The translations under genes were made by a program, and so were the position numbers. Under the pieces are notes generated by a model, which was given only the letters and a program-made list of their open reading frames with translations, had not been told where the DNA came from and ran no database searches. DNA of 64,000 bases from Candidatus Pantoea gossypiicola (GTDB taxonomy: Bacteria; Pseudomonadota; Gammaproteobacteria; Enterobacterales; Enterobacteriaceae): positions 186,001-250,000 of the forward strand of contig NZ_VWVM01000007.1 in the NCBI RefSeq assembly GCF_008632075.1. The letters are read 5' to 3'. Positions within the stretch are counted from its first letter, which is position 1, and every line of letters starts with the position of its first letter. Below are positions 1 to 10,611 of the stretch, one piece after another.

Positions 1-327
1 CAGAGTCATCGCGCCGACGGTGAGCAGCATAGCGGGAAACGCCAGTTTCAGCCCGGTGTGCCAGCAGTTGTTCTGCAGCGGCTGACGCAGCTTAAGACCG
101 GTGATAAACAGCGAGGCCGCCATAGTGATTTCGGTGATATGGGCCACGGCTTCGGAATGAGTGACGATATCGAGGTGGATAACATCAAATCCCCACGGGC
201 CGCACAGCATGCCCGCGATAAGGAACAGACCAAATGAGGTGACAGGCCCCCGGTGAATCCAACCGGAAGCCAGCGACATCAGCAGCAGAAGGCCGCCCGT
301 CGCTGCTGTCCAGGCTAAAAAGTTCAT
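1..327 (-). CDS. Cation/proton antiporter, N-terminal part (cut by window edge)
   Basis: An open frame of 109 codons starts with ATG at 327 and runs off the window start. The translation begins MNFLAWTAATGGLLLLMSLA and continues as hydrophobic segments with short charged loops. A 'GWIHRGPVTSF...LIAGMLCGPWGFDVI' type segment and a later 'ITEITMAASLFITGLKLR' type segment are typical of the first helices of monovalent cation:proton antiporters. These are inner-membrane exchangers of Na+ or K+ for protons. Most of the protein lies outside the window, so subfamily and substrate cannot be given. Confidence 0.7.
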   Translation of the reverse strand, partial: MNFLAWTAATGGLLLLMSLASGWIHRGPVTSFGLFLIAGMLCGPWGFDVIHLDIVTHSEAVAHITEITMAASLFITGLKLRQPLQNNCWHTGLKLAFPAMLLTVGAMTL

Positions 328-388
328 AACGCTCCAGAATATTTCGGGTTTATGAATAAGCCTGGCACATTTTTTGACGGGCAAGGTG

Positions 389-1591
389 TCAGTTTTTCAG
401 GTGACGACTGGCTAAGCGGACCGCCAGCGCCGCTGCACCGGCTAAGGTTGCGAGCGCAACGACGCCATTCCAGCCCCAGTGGGCCAGCGCCAGACTGCCC
501 AGCGCCGCTCCGGTCGCCATACCGATAAACACCACGGTAAACAGCAAGGCATTCAGGCGACTGCGTGCTTCTGGTGCCAGGCCATAGACCAGCGTCTGAT
601 GCGCCACCAGCGTGGCCTGCACGCCTAAATCAAAGCCGATGGTACAAACCACAATCAGCGCCAGCTGCGCGGGCATGGGCAATAACGGCAGCAGAAACAT
701 CAGTGCAAAAGAGATCGTCACCAGCGCGGCACCGGCCTGCGTCACCCTTGCCGGACCAATGCGGTCAGCGAAACTGCCCGCCAGCGGCGCTGCCATAGCG
801 CCTGCTGCACCGGCTAACCCAAACGCTCCGGCCACGGCACTGTCGAGATGAAAGCGGTCGCTAAGCATTAACGCCAGCGTCGACCAGAAGGCGCTGAAGG
901 CGACCGATAGCAGACCCTGAGCCAGCGCAGCGCGGCGCAGCGTCTGATGGTGACGCCACAGATGCACCAGCGACAGCAACAGGCGCGGATAGCTCACCGA
1001 AGTACCGGGTGCAAAGCGCGGCAACACCCGCCACAGCGTCAGCGTAATCAGTAGCACCGCCAGCGCGGCGATCATATACAGGGTGCGCCAGCCGAAATAC
1101 TCTGCTACGACGCCGCTGACCACCCGCGACAAGAGGATGCCTACCAGCAGCCCGGTCATCACCGTGCCGACGATTTTACCCCGCCTGTGTTCCGGGGCCA
1201 GCGCCGCCGATGCGGGCACAATATCCTGCGCCACGGTGGCGGTCAGCCCGGTAATAAAACTGGCAACCAGCAGCGCGCTGAGTCCGCCGGAAAAGCCACA
1301 CAGTAGCAGCGCTGCGACCAGCAGTAAGCCTTTGATAAAGATAATAGTGCGGCGGTCGTGACGATCGCCCAGCGGAGCCAGCAGCAGAATACCCAGTGCA
1401 TAGCCCGCCTGAGTCAGCATCGGCACCATGCCGACTGCGCCGATACCCGCATTGAACTCCTTACTGATGATATCCAGCATCGGCTGGCTGTAGTAAATCG
1501 ATGCGACGCTGAGCCCGGCTCCGGCGGCCAGGGTAAACACCAGCGGCGTGGAGAGCGATTCATTTTGCGTCTGAGTCTGTATGGCTGACAT
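389..1591 (-). CDS. MFS transporter (drug/metabolite efflux type)
   Basis: This 400-residue protein has about 12 hydrophobic segments and the MFS loop 2-3 signature in the form 'GDRHDRR' after the second helix. It is probably an inner-membrane proton-driven exporter. An ATG also exists at 1621, but the ATG at 1591 has GAGGAT about eight bases upstream and gives the usual short N-terminus, so 1591 is preferred. It is transcribed away from the LysR-type gene at 1685. That arrangement commonly means the regulator controls the pump. The substrate cannot be inferred. Confidence 0.85.
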   Translation of the reverse strand: MSAIQTQTQNESLSTPLVFTLAAGAGLSVASIYYSQPMLDIISKEFNAGIGAVGMVPMLTQAGYALGILLLAPLGDRHDRRTIIFIKGLLLVAALLLCGFSGGLSALLVASFITGLTATVAQDIVPASAALAPEHRRGKIVGTVMTGLLVGILLSRVVSGVVAEYFGWRTLYMIAALAVLLITLTLWRVLPRFAPGTSVSYPRLLLSLVHLWRHHQTLRRAALAQGLLSVAFSAFWSTLALMLSDRFHLDSAVAGAFGLAGAAGAMAAPLAGSFADRIGPARVTQAGAALVTISFALMFLLPLLPMPAQLALIVVCTIGFDLGVQATLVAHQTLVYGLAPEARSRLNALLFTVVFIGMATGAALGSLALAHWGWNGVVALATLAGAAALAVRLASRHLKN

Positions 1592-1684
1592 GCTGTAATC
1601 CTCGTCATTTCGTGCAACCATTAAAGCGCATCACGGTTATACGCGGTAGACTGATACCAGACAAAACCGTTATGCGTGGTACGT

Positions 1685-2653
1685 ATGAACAACTCTAACA
1701 GCAGCGATCGCATCGACCTGATGCAGACGTTTATCCGTATTGTCGAGAGCGGTAGCTTGTCCGCCGCCGCGGCCCAGCTCGGCACAACACAGCCTACCGT
1801 CAGCCGTCGCTTACAGACCCTGGAGCAGCGGCTGGGCCTCAAGCTGATCCTGCGCACCACTCATGCGCTGAAGCTCACCGATGATGGCGAACGCTGCTAC
1901 GCCCAGGCACGGCAGCTGCTGGCGACCTGGCATGCACTGGAAGATGAGCTGACCGGTGCCAGCGATGACCCGGTCGGTACGCTGCGGGTTCGTGCGCCGC
2001 ACGCCTTTGGTCAGGATCAACTGATCGCGCCGCTGGTGGACTATCTGCACCGCTATCCCCGCCTCAATATCGAGTGGATGCTGAATGACCGCACGCCCGA
2101 CTTTATGGCGGAGAACGTGGACTGCGCCATTCAGGTCGGTGCGCCCACCGATCCCTCGGTCGTGGCGATTCTGCTGGCCGAAGTGCCGCGCATTGTGGTG
2201 GCGGCCCCGCACCTGCTGGCGCAGCATCCGCCGATAGAACGGGTGGAACAGCTGCGCGATCTGCCGTGGCTGGCGCTGACCAGCTTTTACCGTAATGAAG
2301 TGGCGTTGCAGAAGATTGACGACGGCCAGCCGGTGAACCTGGCGATTACGCCCCGGCTGAGCAGCGACAGTTTATATGCGGTGCGCAAAGCGGCACTGGC
2401 CGGGATGGGGGCGGCGATTGTCTCTTCGTGGGCGGTGCAGGACGATCTGACTGACGGCAGTCTGGTTCAACTGATGCCCGCCTGGCAGGCCCCGCCGCTG
2501 CCGGTGTGGCTGACCTATCCCTGGGCGAGTTACTACCCGGCCAGGCTGCAACACTTTTTTGCCATGATCAAAGAGGTGATGCCGCAGCTGGCGGGCACGC
2601 GCCCGGCGTCGAAGCCAGCAGGTCGTTCAGGGGGAGCAGAGCGGAAGGGATAA
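1685..2653 (+). CDS. LysR-family transcriptional regulator
   Basis: This 322-residue protein has an N-terminal winged helix-turn-helix (about residues 10-65, with 'GSLSAAAAQLGTTQPTVSRR') followed by a periplasmic-binding-like effector domain. It most resembles the branch of LysR regulators that sits beside MFS exporters. It diverges from the MFS gene at 389-1591, and the roughly 90 bp between them should carry both promoters and the operator. A GTG nine bases upstream (1676) is an alternative start. Neither start has a strong ribosome site. The effector is unknown. Confidence 0.88.
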   Translation: MNNSNSSDRIDLMQTFIRIVESGSLSAAAAQLGTTQPTVSRRLQTLEQRLGLKLILRTTHALKLTDDGERCYAQARQLLATWHALEDELTGASDDPVGTLRVRAPHAFGQDQLIAPLVDYLHRYPRLNIEWMLNDRTPDFMAENVDCAIQVGAPTDPSVVAILLAEVPRIVVAAPHLLAQHPPIERVEQLRDLPWLALTSFYRNEVALQKIDDGQPVNLAITPRLSSDSLYAVRKAALAGMGAAIVSSWAVQDDLTDGSLVQLMPAWQAPPLPVWLTYPWASYYPARLQHFFAMIKEVMPQLAGTRPASKPAGRSGGAERKG

Positions 2654-2690
2654 AGCAGGCGACCGCCTCAGCGGGTCGCCAGGTGATAAA

Positions 2691-3188
2691 TTACTTTTTA
2701 TCGTAGCGCGACATCTTGTCCAGCCAGCCCATCACAAAGGCCGAGAGCACGAAGGTCAGGTGGATAATCACGTACCACATCAGCTTATCATTATCGACGT
2801 TGCGCGCTTCCATAAACACCCGCAGCAGGTGAATCGAAGAGATGGCCACGATAGAAGCCGCGACTTTGTTTTTCAGCGAGCCGGAGTCCATCTTGCCCAG
2901 CCAGCTCAGCTTCTCTTTGTCTTCGTCGATATCAAGCTTGGAGATAAAGTTCTCATAACCCGACAGCATCACCATCACCAGCAGGCCGCCCACCAGCGTC
3001 ATATCCACCAGCGACAGCAGCCGCAGGATCAGATCGTTTTCCGCAATGCTGAAAATGTTGGGCAGCAGGTGGAAAATTTCCTGGAAAAATTTAATGGTCA
3101 GCGCCAGCAATCCCAGCGAAAGTCCAATGTAAACCGGAGCCAGCAACCAGCGCGATGCATACATCAGGTTTTCGGTAAAACGTTCCAT
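2691..3188 (-). CDS. yqhA: YqhA-family (UPF0114) inner-membrane protein
   Basis: This 165-residue protein has an N-terminal '[20 protein letters not shown]' segment, three to four membrane helices and a central polar loop ('[25 protein letters not shown]'). It matches the YqhA/UPF0114 family end to end. The function is not established. It lies 54 bp after kdpD on the same strand, exactly where kdpE would be expected. The gap holds a TTATACT-like -10 element, so it probably has its own promoter. Confidence 0.85.
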   Translation of the reverse strand: MERFTENLMYASRWLLAPVYIGLSLGLLALTIKFFQEIFHLLPNIFSIAENDLILRLLSLVDMTLVGGLLVMVMLSGYENFISKLDIDEDKEKLSWLGKMDSGSLKNKVAASIVAISSIHLLRVFMEARNVDNDKLMWYVIIHLTFVLSAFVMGWLDKMSRYDKK

Positions 3189-3242
3189 ACAATCCCACGA
3201 ATAATCAAACAGGTCCGGAAGTATAACCGATCCACTGTGAAG

Positions 3243-5918
3243 TTATTTCAGCCCTTCGTCAGAAATTTCAGGGACCGGCGGCAGCGGCAGTGAAAGACGA
3301 AATGCCGCGCCACCTTCGGGTCGGTTCTCTGCCCAGATCTGGCCGCCGTGGCTCTCGACAATGGTTTTACAGATTGCCAGACCCAGCCCGACGCCCGGCA
3401 CCGCCGACTCTTTATCACCGCGCCAGAACTTATCGAATATCCGGGTTAAATCCTCTTCCGCAATGCCCGGTCCGCTGTCCCAGACCGCAATCTCCAGCCG
3501 TGTCGCAGCACGCCAGGCGCGGATTCCACGCGGCGCGCTGTTACCGGCATACTTCAGGCTGTTCTCAATCAGGTTGGTGAAGACGCGTTCCAGCAGCGTG
3601 CTGTCGCCTTTAATCAGCACGATGTCATCCGGCAGATCGAGCTGAACCTCATGCCCTTTCAGCGACGGTGCCATGCTGCTCAGCGCGCCGCCGATCACCT
3701 CTTCCAGCGCCAGCCACTCTTCACGCAGGTTGAGGCCGCCCGACTGAATGCGCGCCATATCCAGCATGTTGCTCACCAGCCGGATAGTGCTCAGCGTCTG
3801 CTCGCGGATCTGGCTGGCCTGCGGCACATATTTTGAGTTGTCGCTGGCCAGGTCGAGCATCAGCATTTCCGCCTGGCCAAACAGCACCGTCAGCGGGGTG
3901 CGCAGGTCGTGCGACAGCGCCGACAGTAGCGCATTGCGCAACTGCTCTCGTTCCGCCGAAAGCCGGGACGCCGCCTCGCTGTGCGACAGCGCCATCCGCT
4001 CCAGGGCGTTGGCAATCAGTACCGTAAAGGTTTCTACCAGCCGCTGCTGTTCAGGGATCATCAGCTGACGCAGGTTCTGCGGCTCCACCACCAGCAGACC
4101 CCGGCAGTGCGCGCCGCTTTTCAGCGGCAGGATCTGATAGGGCACCGCCGGTAAGGTATCGGTGCCCGCGCCCGCAGGCTGGCCTTTGCTGTAACTCCAT
4201 TTCGCAATGGCGCGATCCGGCTCGCTGGCCGGTAACGCCTCGCCCACGGGTTGCAGCTCGCCCTGCTCATCCGGCAGCAACAGCAGGCAGCGCGCCTGTA
4301 GGGTGGCATCCAGCACCCGCTGGCTGGTGGCGGCGATATCCTGCGGCGTCAGCGCGCTGCCCAGCGATTTCGCCATCTCATAGAGCTGGCGCGCCCGCTG
4401 TTCGCGGTAGCGCGCCACCCGCGCCTGATAGCGCACCCCGGCCGTAAGGTTGCCGACAATGACGCCCACGGCCAGCATCACGCCAAACGTCACCAGATAT
4501 TGCAGGTCGGAGACCGCCACCGTGCCGGTGGGGGCCACAAAGAAGAGGTCGAAGGCGACGATATTCATCACCGTGGCGATCACCGACGGCCAGCGGCCAT
4601 AGCGCAGCGCCACGATCACCACCGCCAGCAGGTAGATCATCACGCAGTTGGCGGGATCGAAATTGATCAGCACCGACTGTCCGGCTGCGGTGACGACGAT
4701 GCAGAGCACCAGCGCCATCATCACGCCGCGCAGCTGAATGCGCCATTTGTCACTGGTGACGCGGCCTTCCGGCAGCGGATGCGGCGCATCCTTCAGCGGC
4801 TCATCCAGTGCGACGACCAGCAGGTCGAGATCGGGGCCGAGCTGGCCCAGCCGTTCGGCAAAACTATCACGCCGCCAGCGCCGCTGCGGGCGACGGCCAG
4901 TGACGATTTTGCCCAGGTTATGCTCGCGGGCGTAGCCCAGCACCGCTTCCGCTTCATCCGGTTCCGAGAGCGTAGCCGTTTCCGCCCCCAGCTCCTGCGC
5001 CAGCTGTAAGGTGCGCAGAATCGCCCGCCGCCGCGCTTCCGGCAGCCGGTTAAGCCGGGGCGTTTCGACATAGACCGCGTGCCATTCACTGCCGAGCCGT
5101 GCTGCCAGCCGGGCGGCGGTGCGCACCAGCTTTTCACTGCCGCTGTCATCACCAATGCAGAGCAGGATGGCATCGCGGGTGTGCCAGACGCGATCCCGCC
5201 CCTGCTGATCGCGCCAGGCACGCATCTGGTCGTCCACCCGATCGGCGGTGCGACGCAGGGCCAGCTCACGCAGGGCGAAGAGGTTACCTTTGCGGAAAAA
5301 GTTTTCGATGGCGCGTTCCGCGCGGTCGCCAATGTAGACTTTGCCCTCTTTCAGCCGCTGCCGCAGGTCGTCGGGCGGCAGATCGACCAGCACCACTTCA
5401 TCGGCGCTGTCGAAAAAGGGATCGGGCACGGTTTCGCGCACCTGAATGCCGGTGACGCCGCCGACCACATCGTTGAGGCTTTCAAGATGCTGCACGTTCA
5501 CAGTGGTCAGCACGTCGATGCCCGCTTCCAGCAGCTCCTCGATATCCTGCCAGCGCTTGGGATGGCGCGAGCCCTGCACGTTGGTGTGCGCCAGCTCATC
5601 CATCAGGATCACCGCCGGATGGCGGGCCAGCGCGGCATCAAGATCAAACTCCGCATGACGCGAGCGGCCGGTTGCGCGCCGCGGCAGCAGGGTTAAGCCT
5701 GTCAGCAGTTGCGCAGTTTCCGGCCGCTCGTGGGTTTCTACCACGCCAATCAGTACATCCAGACCCTGCGCACGCAGCCGCTGTGCCTCCTGGAGCATGG
5801 CGTAGGTTTTGCCCACGCCCGCACAGGCACCAAAGTAAATCTTCAGCTGTCCGCGATGACTCTCGCGGTTAGCCTGCAGCAGCGCGTCGGGATCGGGACG
5901 CTGGGGTTCGTGGTTCAT
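3243..5918 (-). CDS. kdpD: KdpD osmosensitive K+ sensor histidine kinase
   Basis: This 891-residue membrane sensor kinase controls the Kdp potassium ATPase. In order it has an N-terminal KdpD domain with Walker A-like GACAGVGKT (about residues 30-37), a Usp-like domain (about 250-370), four clustered membrane helices (about 400-500), a GAF-like region, and the kinase core. The core has the phospho-acceptor His in 'SALSHDLRTPLT' (His670) and a C-terminal ATPase domain ('DSGPGIAEEDL', 'GVGLGLAICKTI'). The length matches E. coli KdpD. The ATG at 5918 has AAGGAAG just upstream. An inverted-repeat element ends eight bases before that site, separating kdpD from kdpC. The response-regulator gene kdpE does not follow. 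Confidence 0.96.
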   Translation of the reverse strand: MNHEPQRPDPDALLQANRESHRGQLKIYFGACAGVGKTYAMLQEAQRLRAQGLDVLIGVVETHERPETAQLLTGLTLLPRRATGRSRHAEFDLDAALARHPAVILMDELAHTNVQGSRHPKRWQDIEELLEAGIDVLTTVNVQHLESLNDVVGGVTGIQVRETVPDPFFDSADEVVLVDLPPDDLRQRLKEGKVYIGDRAERAIENFFRKGNLFALRELALRRTADRVDDQMRAWRDQQGRDRVWHTRDAILLCIGDDSGSEKLVRTAARLAARLGSEWHAVYVETPRLNRLPEARRRAILRTLQLAQELGAETATLSEPDEAEAVLGYAREHNLGKIVTGRRPQRRWRRDSFAERLGQLGPDLDLLVVALDEPLKDAPHPLPEGRVTSDKWRIQLRGVMMALVLCIVVTAAGQSVLINFDPANCVMIYLLAVVIVALRYGRWPSVIATVMNIVAFDLFFVAPTGTVAVSDLQYLVTFGVMLAVGVIVGNLTAGVRYQARVARYREQRARQLYEMAKSLGSALTPQDIAATSQRVLDATLQARCLLLLPDEQGELQPVGEALPASEPDRAIAKWSYSKGQPAGAGTDTLPAVPYQILPLKSGAHCRGLLVVEPQNLRQLMIPEQQRLVETFTVLIANALERMALSHSEAASRLSAEREQLRNALLSALSHDLRTPLTVLFGQAEMLMLDLASDNSKYVPQASQIREQTLSTIRLVSNMLDMARIQSGGLNLREEWLALEEVIGGALSSMAPSLKGHEVQLDLPDDIVLIKGDSTLLERVFTNLIENSLKYAGNSAPRGIRAWRAATRLEIAVWDSGPGIAEEDLTRIFDKFWRGDKESAVPGVGLGLAICKTIVESHGGQIWAENRPEGGAAFRLSLPLPPVPEISDEGLK

Positions 5919-5928
5919 CGCTTCCTTA

Positions 5929-6134
5929 GAGCCTATGCCAACAGGCGTAATTGTTGCAGACAGTCTGGACACGGACAGCGCGGAACAATCCGTAGTACAC
6001 GTAGTACGTGAGGATGACTCGCTGCGCTCGCCCCTTCAGGGCCGCCCTGACAGGCGTTCAGGTTGCTAAAGCAGCCTGTGTGAGCACTGCCCAGGTTCAG
6101 ACTGACAAATAAAATAGCCTGATGGGATAGGCTC
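5929..6134. repeat. 206-bp element with terminal inverted repeats (MITE-like)
   Basis: The ends GAGCCTATGCCAACAGGC (5929-5946) and GCCTGATGGGATAGGCTC (6117-6134) are imperfect inverted repeats, 16 of 18 positions matching. TTA flanks both sides (5926-5928 and 6135-6137), consistent with a 3-bp target duplication. The interior has further short palindromes, including GTACACGTAGTAC near 5995, and no coding capacity. This is the structure of a small non-autonomous mobile element or large intergenic palindrome. It fills nearly all of the kdpC-kdpD gap. Its family and copy number cannot be determined from this window. Confidence 0.65.
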
Positions 6135-6143
6135 TTAACACCA

Positions 6144-6710
6144 TTACAGTTCGTTGAGCGCCATGTTCAGCTGCAGCACGTTGAGGGTCGGCGTGCCGAG
6201 GAAGGGCATCAGCGGACGATGCGTCATCTTTTCAATCAGCGCCTCGACCTGCGCGACCGGCACGTTGCGGCTGGCAGCGACACGCGGAGCCTGCCACAGG
6301 GCAGCCTGGGGCGAAATATCCGGGTCCAGCCCGCTGGCGGAAGCCGTCACCAGCTCCACCGGCACGGCTGCAGGTGCCTGTGGGTTGGCGGCCCGCAGCG
6401 CCGCGACGCGGTCGGCGACCGCTTTATCCAGCGCCGGGTTGCTGGCGGCCAGATTGCTGCCTCCTGAGGCCAGCGGGTTATAAGCTTTATCACTGGTGGC
6501 TGAAGGACGCCCCCAGAAATAGCCGGGCTGGGTAAAGTTTTGCCCAATCAGCGCGGAGCCGTGCGCCACGCCATCTTCTTCCAGCAGTGAGCCATTGGCC
6601 TGGGCCGGAAACAGCCACTGCGCCAGTCCGGTGGTGAGGAAAGGATAAACCACGCCGGTAACAAGCGTAAGCAGCAACAACAGTAAAATTGCCGGACGTA
6701 ACTGACTCAT
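6144..6710 (-). CDS. kdpC: KdpC, K+-transporting ATPase subunit C
   Basis: This 188-residue subunit has one N-terminal membrane helix ('[19 protein letters not shown]') and a periplasmic body with the family segments '[21 protein letters not shown]' and '[21 protein letters not shown]'. KdpC assembles with KdpA and KdpB in the inner-membrane high-affinity potassium pump. It starts ten bases after the kdpB stop, so it is in the same operon. Downstream transcription towards kdpD must cross the 206-bp repeat element. Confidence 0.96.
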   Translation of the reverse strand: MSQLRPAILLLLLLTLVTGVVYPFLTTGLAQWLFPAQANGSLLEEDGVAHGSALIGQNFTQPGYFWGRPSATSDKAYNPLASGGSNLAASNPALDKAVADRVAALRAANPQAPAAVPVELVTASASGLDPDISPQAALWQAPRVAASRNVPVAQVEALIEKMTHRPLMPFLGTPTLNVLQLNMALNEL

Positions 6711-6720
6711 TTTTTTCTCC

Positions 6721-8769
6721 TCAGGCCATGCCTGAAAGCACTAACAGCAGATCGATCGCTTTGATGCCGACAAACGGCACCAGCAGCCCACCCAGACCGT
6801 AAATCAGCAGATTGCGGCGCAGCAGCGCAGCGGCACTCAATGGGCGGTAGCTGACGCCTTTCAGGGCCAGCGGGATCAGGAAGATAATCACCAGGGCGTT
6901 AAAGATCACCGCCGACAGAATCGCGCTGGCGGGCGAATGCAGCTGCATCACGTTCAGCATGTTGAGCTGCGGATAGGTCGCTGCAAACGCCGCCGGAATA
7001 ATGGCGAAATATTTTGCCACGTCGTTGGCGATACTGAAGGTGGTCAGGGAACCGCGCGTCATCAGCATCTGTTTACCGATGTGCACCACTTCCAGCAGTT
7101 TGGTCGGGTTCGAGTCGAGATCGACCATGTTGCCCGCCTCTTTTGCCGCCTGCGTACCGGAGTTCATCGCCACCGCCACATCCGCCTGCGCCAGAGCAGG
7201 CGCATCGTTGGTGCCGTCACCGGTCATCGCCACTAACCGTCCTTCTGCCTGATACTGGCGGATCAGCGCCAGCTTGGCTTCCGGGGTCGCCTCGGACAGG
7301 AAGTCATCCACGCCCGCTTCCGCCGCAATGGCCGCGGCGGTCAGCGGGTTATCACCAGTGATCATCACCGTTTTAATGCCCATCTTGCGCAGTTCGGCAA
7401 AACGCTCTTTGATGCCGCCTTTCACGATATCTTTCAGCGCCACCACGCCCAGCACGTTAGCGCCCTCTGACACCACCAGCGGCGTGCCGCCACTGCGTGC
7501 CACTTCTTCCACCTGCGCATTCACTTCGGCAGGGAAACGACCGTGGTTCGCTTCGATATGGCGACGCACTGCATCGACCGCACCCTTGCGGATCAGCCGG
7601 TCCTGCACGTTCACGCCACTCATGCGCGTCTGGGCTGAGAACGGAATAAAGCTGGCACCCATGCTGCTGAGATCGCGCTCACGCAGATTAAAGCGCTGTT
7701 TCGCCAGCACCACGATACTGCGGCCTTCGGGTGTCTCATCGGCCAGCGAGGCGAGCTGCGCGGCGTCAGCCAGCTGCTCTTCGCTGACGCCCGGCGCGGG
7801 CAGGAACTGGGTCGCCTGACGGTTACCCAGCGTGATCGTACCGGTTTTGTCGAGCATCAGCACATCCACATCGCCTGCGGCTTCCACCGCACGGCCACTG
7901 GTCGCAATGACGTTCGCACCCAGCATGCGGCTCATCCCCGCCACCCCAATCGCCGACAGCAGGCCGCCGATGGTGGTCGGGATCAGACAGACCAGCAGCG
8001 CTACCAGCACGGTGATACTGACCGGCGTACCGCCCCATGCGGAGAATGGCCAGAGCGTGACGGTCGCCAGCAGGAACACGATGGTCAGTGACACCAGCAG
8101 GATAGTCAGGGCGATCTCATTCGGGGTTTTACGGCGTTTCGCGCCTTCCACCATAGCGATCATCCGGTCAAGGAAGGTTTCGCCCGGGTTGGCACTACAG
8201 GTGATCACCAGCCAGTCAGAGAGAATACGCGTACCGCCGGTCACGGAGGCGAAGTCACCACCTGACTCACGGATCACCGGTGCAGATTCACCGGTAATGG
8301 CGCTCTCATCCACAGAGGCACCACCCTCTATCACTTCACCATCGCAGGGAATAATGTCGCCCGCTTCGACCAGCACCGCATCGCCTTTGCGCAGCGCATC
8401 GGCACTGACCTGCTGCCACTCCGCGCCATAGCGCGCCGCTGACAGTTTTTTGGCAAAGCTGGTCTTTTTGACCCCTTTCAGGCTGCTGGCCTGCGCTTTA
8501 CTGCGCCCCTCTGCCAGCGCCTCCGCCAGGTTGGCGAACAGCACGGTGAACCAGAGCCAGAGCGCAATCGCGCCGGTAAAACTGGCGCTGCCGCTGATGC
8601 GGCCGGACAGCATTGCCAGCGCCAGCAGCGTGGTCAGCACGCTGCCGAGCCAGACCACAAACATCACCGGGTTACGGAACTGTACCCGGGGATCGAGCTT
8701 TTTCACCGCATCCCAGGCCGAGGTACGCAGCAGGGCTGCGTCAAATAACGCCTGTTGTTGACGACTCAT
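6721..8769 (-). CDS. kdpB: KdpB, K+-transporting P-type ATPase subunit B
   Basis: This 682-residue catalytic subunit hydrolyses ATP to drive potassium import. The P-type phosphorylation motif DKTGTIT is present with Asp307, the E. coli position. The TGES actuator motif ('[10 protein letters not shown]'), the nucleotide domain and the hinge '[17 protein letters not shown]' are all intact. The length equals E. coli KdpB. Its start overlaps the kdpA stop by four bases (ATGA), the usual translational coupling in kdp operons. Confidence 0.98.
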   Translation of the reverse strand: MSRQQQALFDAALLRTSAWDAVKKLDPRVQFRNPVMFVVWLGSVLTTLLALAMLSGRISGSASFTGAIALWLWFTVLFANLAEALAEGRSKAQASSLKGVKKTSFAKKLSAARYGAEWQQVSADALRKGDAVLVEAGDIIPCDGEVIEGGASVDESAITGESAPVIRESGGDFASVTGGTRILSDWLVITCSANPGETFLDRMIAMVEGAKRRKTPNEIALTILLVSLTIVFLLATVTLWPFSAWGGTPVSITVLVALLVCLIPTTIGGLLSAIGVAGMSRMLGANVIATSGRAVEAAGDVDVLMLDKTGTITLGNRQATQFLPAPGVSEEQLADAAQLASLADETPEGRSIVVLAKQRFNLRERDLSSMGASFIPFSAQTRMSGVNVQDRLIRKGAVDAVRRHIEANHGRFPAEVNAQVEEVARSGGTPLVVSEGANVLGVVALKDIVKGGIKERFAELRKMGIKTVMITGDNPLTAAAIAAEAGVDDFLSEATPEAKLALIRQYQAEGRLVAMTGDGTNDAPALAQADVAVAMNSGTQAAKEAGNMVDLDSNPTKLLEVVHIGKQMLMTRGSLTTFSIANDVAKYFAIIPAAFAATYPQLNMLNVMQLHSPASAILSAVIFNALVIIFLIPLALKGVSYRPLSAAALLRRNLLIYGLGGLLVPFVGIKAIDLLLVLSGMA

Positions 8770-10454
8770 GAGGATTGTCCCTGAACAAGTTGCAGATGCT
8801 CAGCCACCGGGCCCAGCGCCAGAGCAGGAATAAAGGTCAGTGCACCCACCAGCAGCACTGTGCCGATGAGTAAGGCAATAAACAGCGGACCGTGGGTTGG
8901 CAGCGTGCCGTTACCCACCGGCTGCACTTTTTTCACCGCCATCGCACCGGCTATCGCCATCACCGGAATGATGATGCCGAAGCGGCCCAGCAGCATGCAG
9001 ACCGCCAGTAGCAGGTTCCAGAACGGCGTGTTAGCACTCAGTCCGGCAAAGGCGCTGCCGTTGTTGTTGGCCGCCGAGGAGAGGGCGTAGAGCACTTCGC
9101 TGAAGCCGTGAATGCCGGGATTCGCCATTGCGCTGCGACCAGCGTCGGTCATCATCGCCAGCGCGGTGCCGATCAGCACCAGCGCCGGGGTGACCAGAAT
9201 CGCCAGCGCGGTCATTTTCATCTCCCACACATCGACTTTTTTACCCAGGAACTCCGGGGTACGGCCAATCATCAGTCCGGCGATAAATACCGCCAGCAGG
9301 ACAAACAGCAGCATGCCGTAGAGACCGGCACCCACGCCGCCAAACACCACTTCGCCCAGCTGCATCAGCCACATCGGCACCATGCCACCCAGCGCAGTGA
9401 AGGAGTCATGCATGGCATTTACCGCACCGCAGGAGGCCGCGGTGGTAATGACCGCGAACAGGCTGCTGTTAAGAATGCCAAAGCGCGTCTCTTTGCCTTC
9501 CATGTTGACGGCGCTGTCGGCCCCCAGCTGGAGGAAATGCGGGTTGCCCTGCAGCTCGGCCCACATCACGACGGCGACCGCCGCGACAAACATTAGCGTC
9601 ATCGCCCACAGCAGCATGTGGCCCTGCCGACGATCGCGCACGCTTTCGCCAAAGGCGAAGCAGAGCGCGGCCGGGATCAGGAAAATGCTCAGCATCTGCA
9701 CCAGGTTGGTCAGCACCGTCGGGTTCTCAAACGGATGGGCGGAGTTGGCGTTAAAGAAGCCGCCCCCATTGGTGCCCAGCATTTTGATCGCTTCCTGCGA
9801 CGCCACAGGGCCCATCGACAGCGTCTGCTGTACGCCTTCCAGCGTGGTAAAGCTGTGGTAAGGCGCGAAGTTCTGAATGCTGCCCTGACTGACAAAGAAC
9901 AGCGCCATCAGCAGGCTGATCGGCAGTAAGACATAGAGCGTGATGCGCGTCAGGTCGCGCCAGGCGTTACCCAGGGTCGCAGAGCTGCGATTAGCGAAAC
10001 CCCGGATCAGCGCAAACGCTACGGCGATCCCGGTTGCGGCAGAGAGGAAGTTCTGCACCGTCAGGCCCACCATCTGACTGAAATAGCTCAGGGTGCTTTC
10101 GCCGCTGTAGGACTGCCAGTTGGTGTTGGTGACGAAGCTCACGGCGGTGTTGAGCGCCAGATGCCAGCTCAGGCCAGGCAGCTGCTGCGGATTCAGCGGC
10201 AGCGAGCCCTGCATCAGCAGTATGGTCAGCAGCACCACGAAGCCCAGCGCGTTGAACAGCAGAATCGCCAGCAGGTAGTGCGGCCAGCGCATCTCCGATT
10301 GCTGCGCGCCCAGCAGTCGCCACAGCGGTGCTTCAAGACGGGCAAACACTGGCTTGTCGGCCACTAATGCGGCCAGACCCCGGCCAAACGGCTGCGCCAG
10401 CACCATCAGCAGCACCAGATAAAATGCGATGAGTAAAAAAGCATTGGCCGCCAT
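8766..10454 (-). CDS. kdpA: KdpA, K+-transporting ATPase subunit A (channel-like)
   Basis: This 562-residue multi-pass inner-membrane protein binds and translocates potassium. It shows the repeated selectivity-filter-like segments of the family, such as '[12 protein letters not shown]', '[20 protein letters not shown]' and '[10 protein letters not shown]'. No truncation is seen. It begins at the TGATG junction with kdpF and ends coupled to kdpB. Confidence 0.98.
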   Translation of the reverse strand: MAANAFLLIAFYLVLLMVLAQPFGRGLAALVADKPVFARLEAPLWRLLGAQQSEMRWPHYLLAILLFNALGFVVLLTILLMQGSLPLNPQQLPGLSWHLALNTAVSFVTNTNWQSYSGESTLSYFSQMVGLTVQNFLSAATGIAVAFALIRGFANRSSATLGNAWRDLTRITLYVLLPISLLMALFFVSQGSIQNFAPYHSFTTLEGVQQTLSMGPVASQEAIKMLGTNGGGFFNANSAHPFENPTVLTNLVQMLSIFLIPAALCFAFGESVRDRRQGHMLLWAMTLMFVAAVAVVMWAELQGNPHFLQLGADSAVNMEGKETRFGILNSSLFAVITTAASCGAVNAMHDSFTALGGMVPMWLMQLGEVVFGGVGAGLYGMLLFVLLAVFIAGLMIGRTPEFLGKKVDVWEMKMTALAILVTPALVLIGTALAMMTDAGRSAMANPGIHGFSEVLYALSSAANNNGSAFAGLSANTPFWNLLLAVCMLLGRFGIIIPVMAIAGAMAVKKVQPVGNGTLPTHGPLFIALLIGTVLLVGALTFIPALALGPVAEHLQLVQGQSS

Positions 10455-10543
10455 CAGAAGGCCTCCGCATTTAACAGGGCATAGATCAGATAGCCCAGTA
10501 ACAACACCACCAGCACAATGCCGGTTATTACGCCCACGCTCAC
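10454..10543 (-). CDS. kdpF: KdpF small membrane subunit
   Basis: This is a 29-residue single-helix peptide beginning [20 protein letters not shown]. It starts with GTG at 10543, with GGAGGTT five bases upstream. It ends NAEAF followed by a stop that overlaps the kdpA ATG (TGATG). KdpF is a small lipid-like stabiliser of the KdpABC complex in the membrane. Its position as first gene of the operon and its length match E. coli KdpF. It is easily missed because of its size and GTG start. Confidence 0.93.
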   Translation of the reverse strand: MSVGVITGIVLVVLLLGYLIYALLNAEAF

Positions 10544-10611
10544 AGGAACCTCCAGAGGATTGGATTTATGGCTTAGCTTGCGCGGAGGCGTATAAAGAAG
10601 GGGTTAAAATG

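Noticed and set aside
5079..5696. Plus-strand open frame (205 codons) opposite kdpD
   Set aside because: Antisense to an intact conserved gene, with no start signal and no recognisable protein features.
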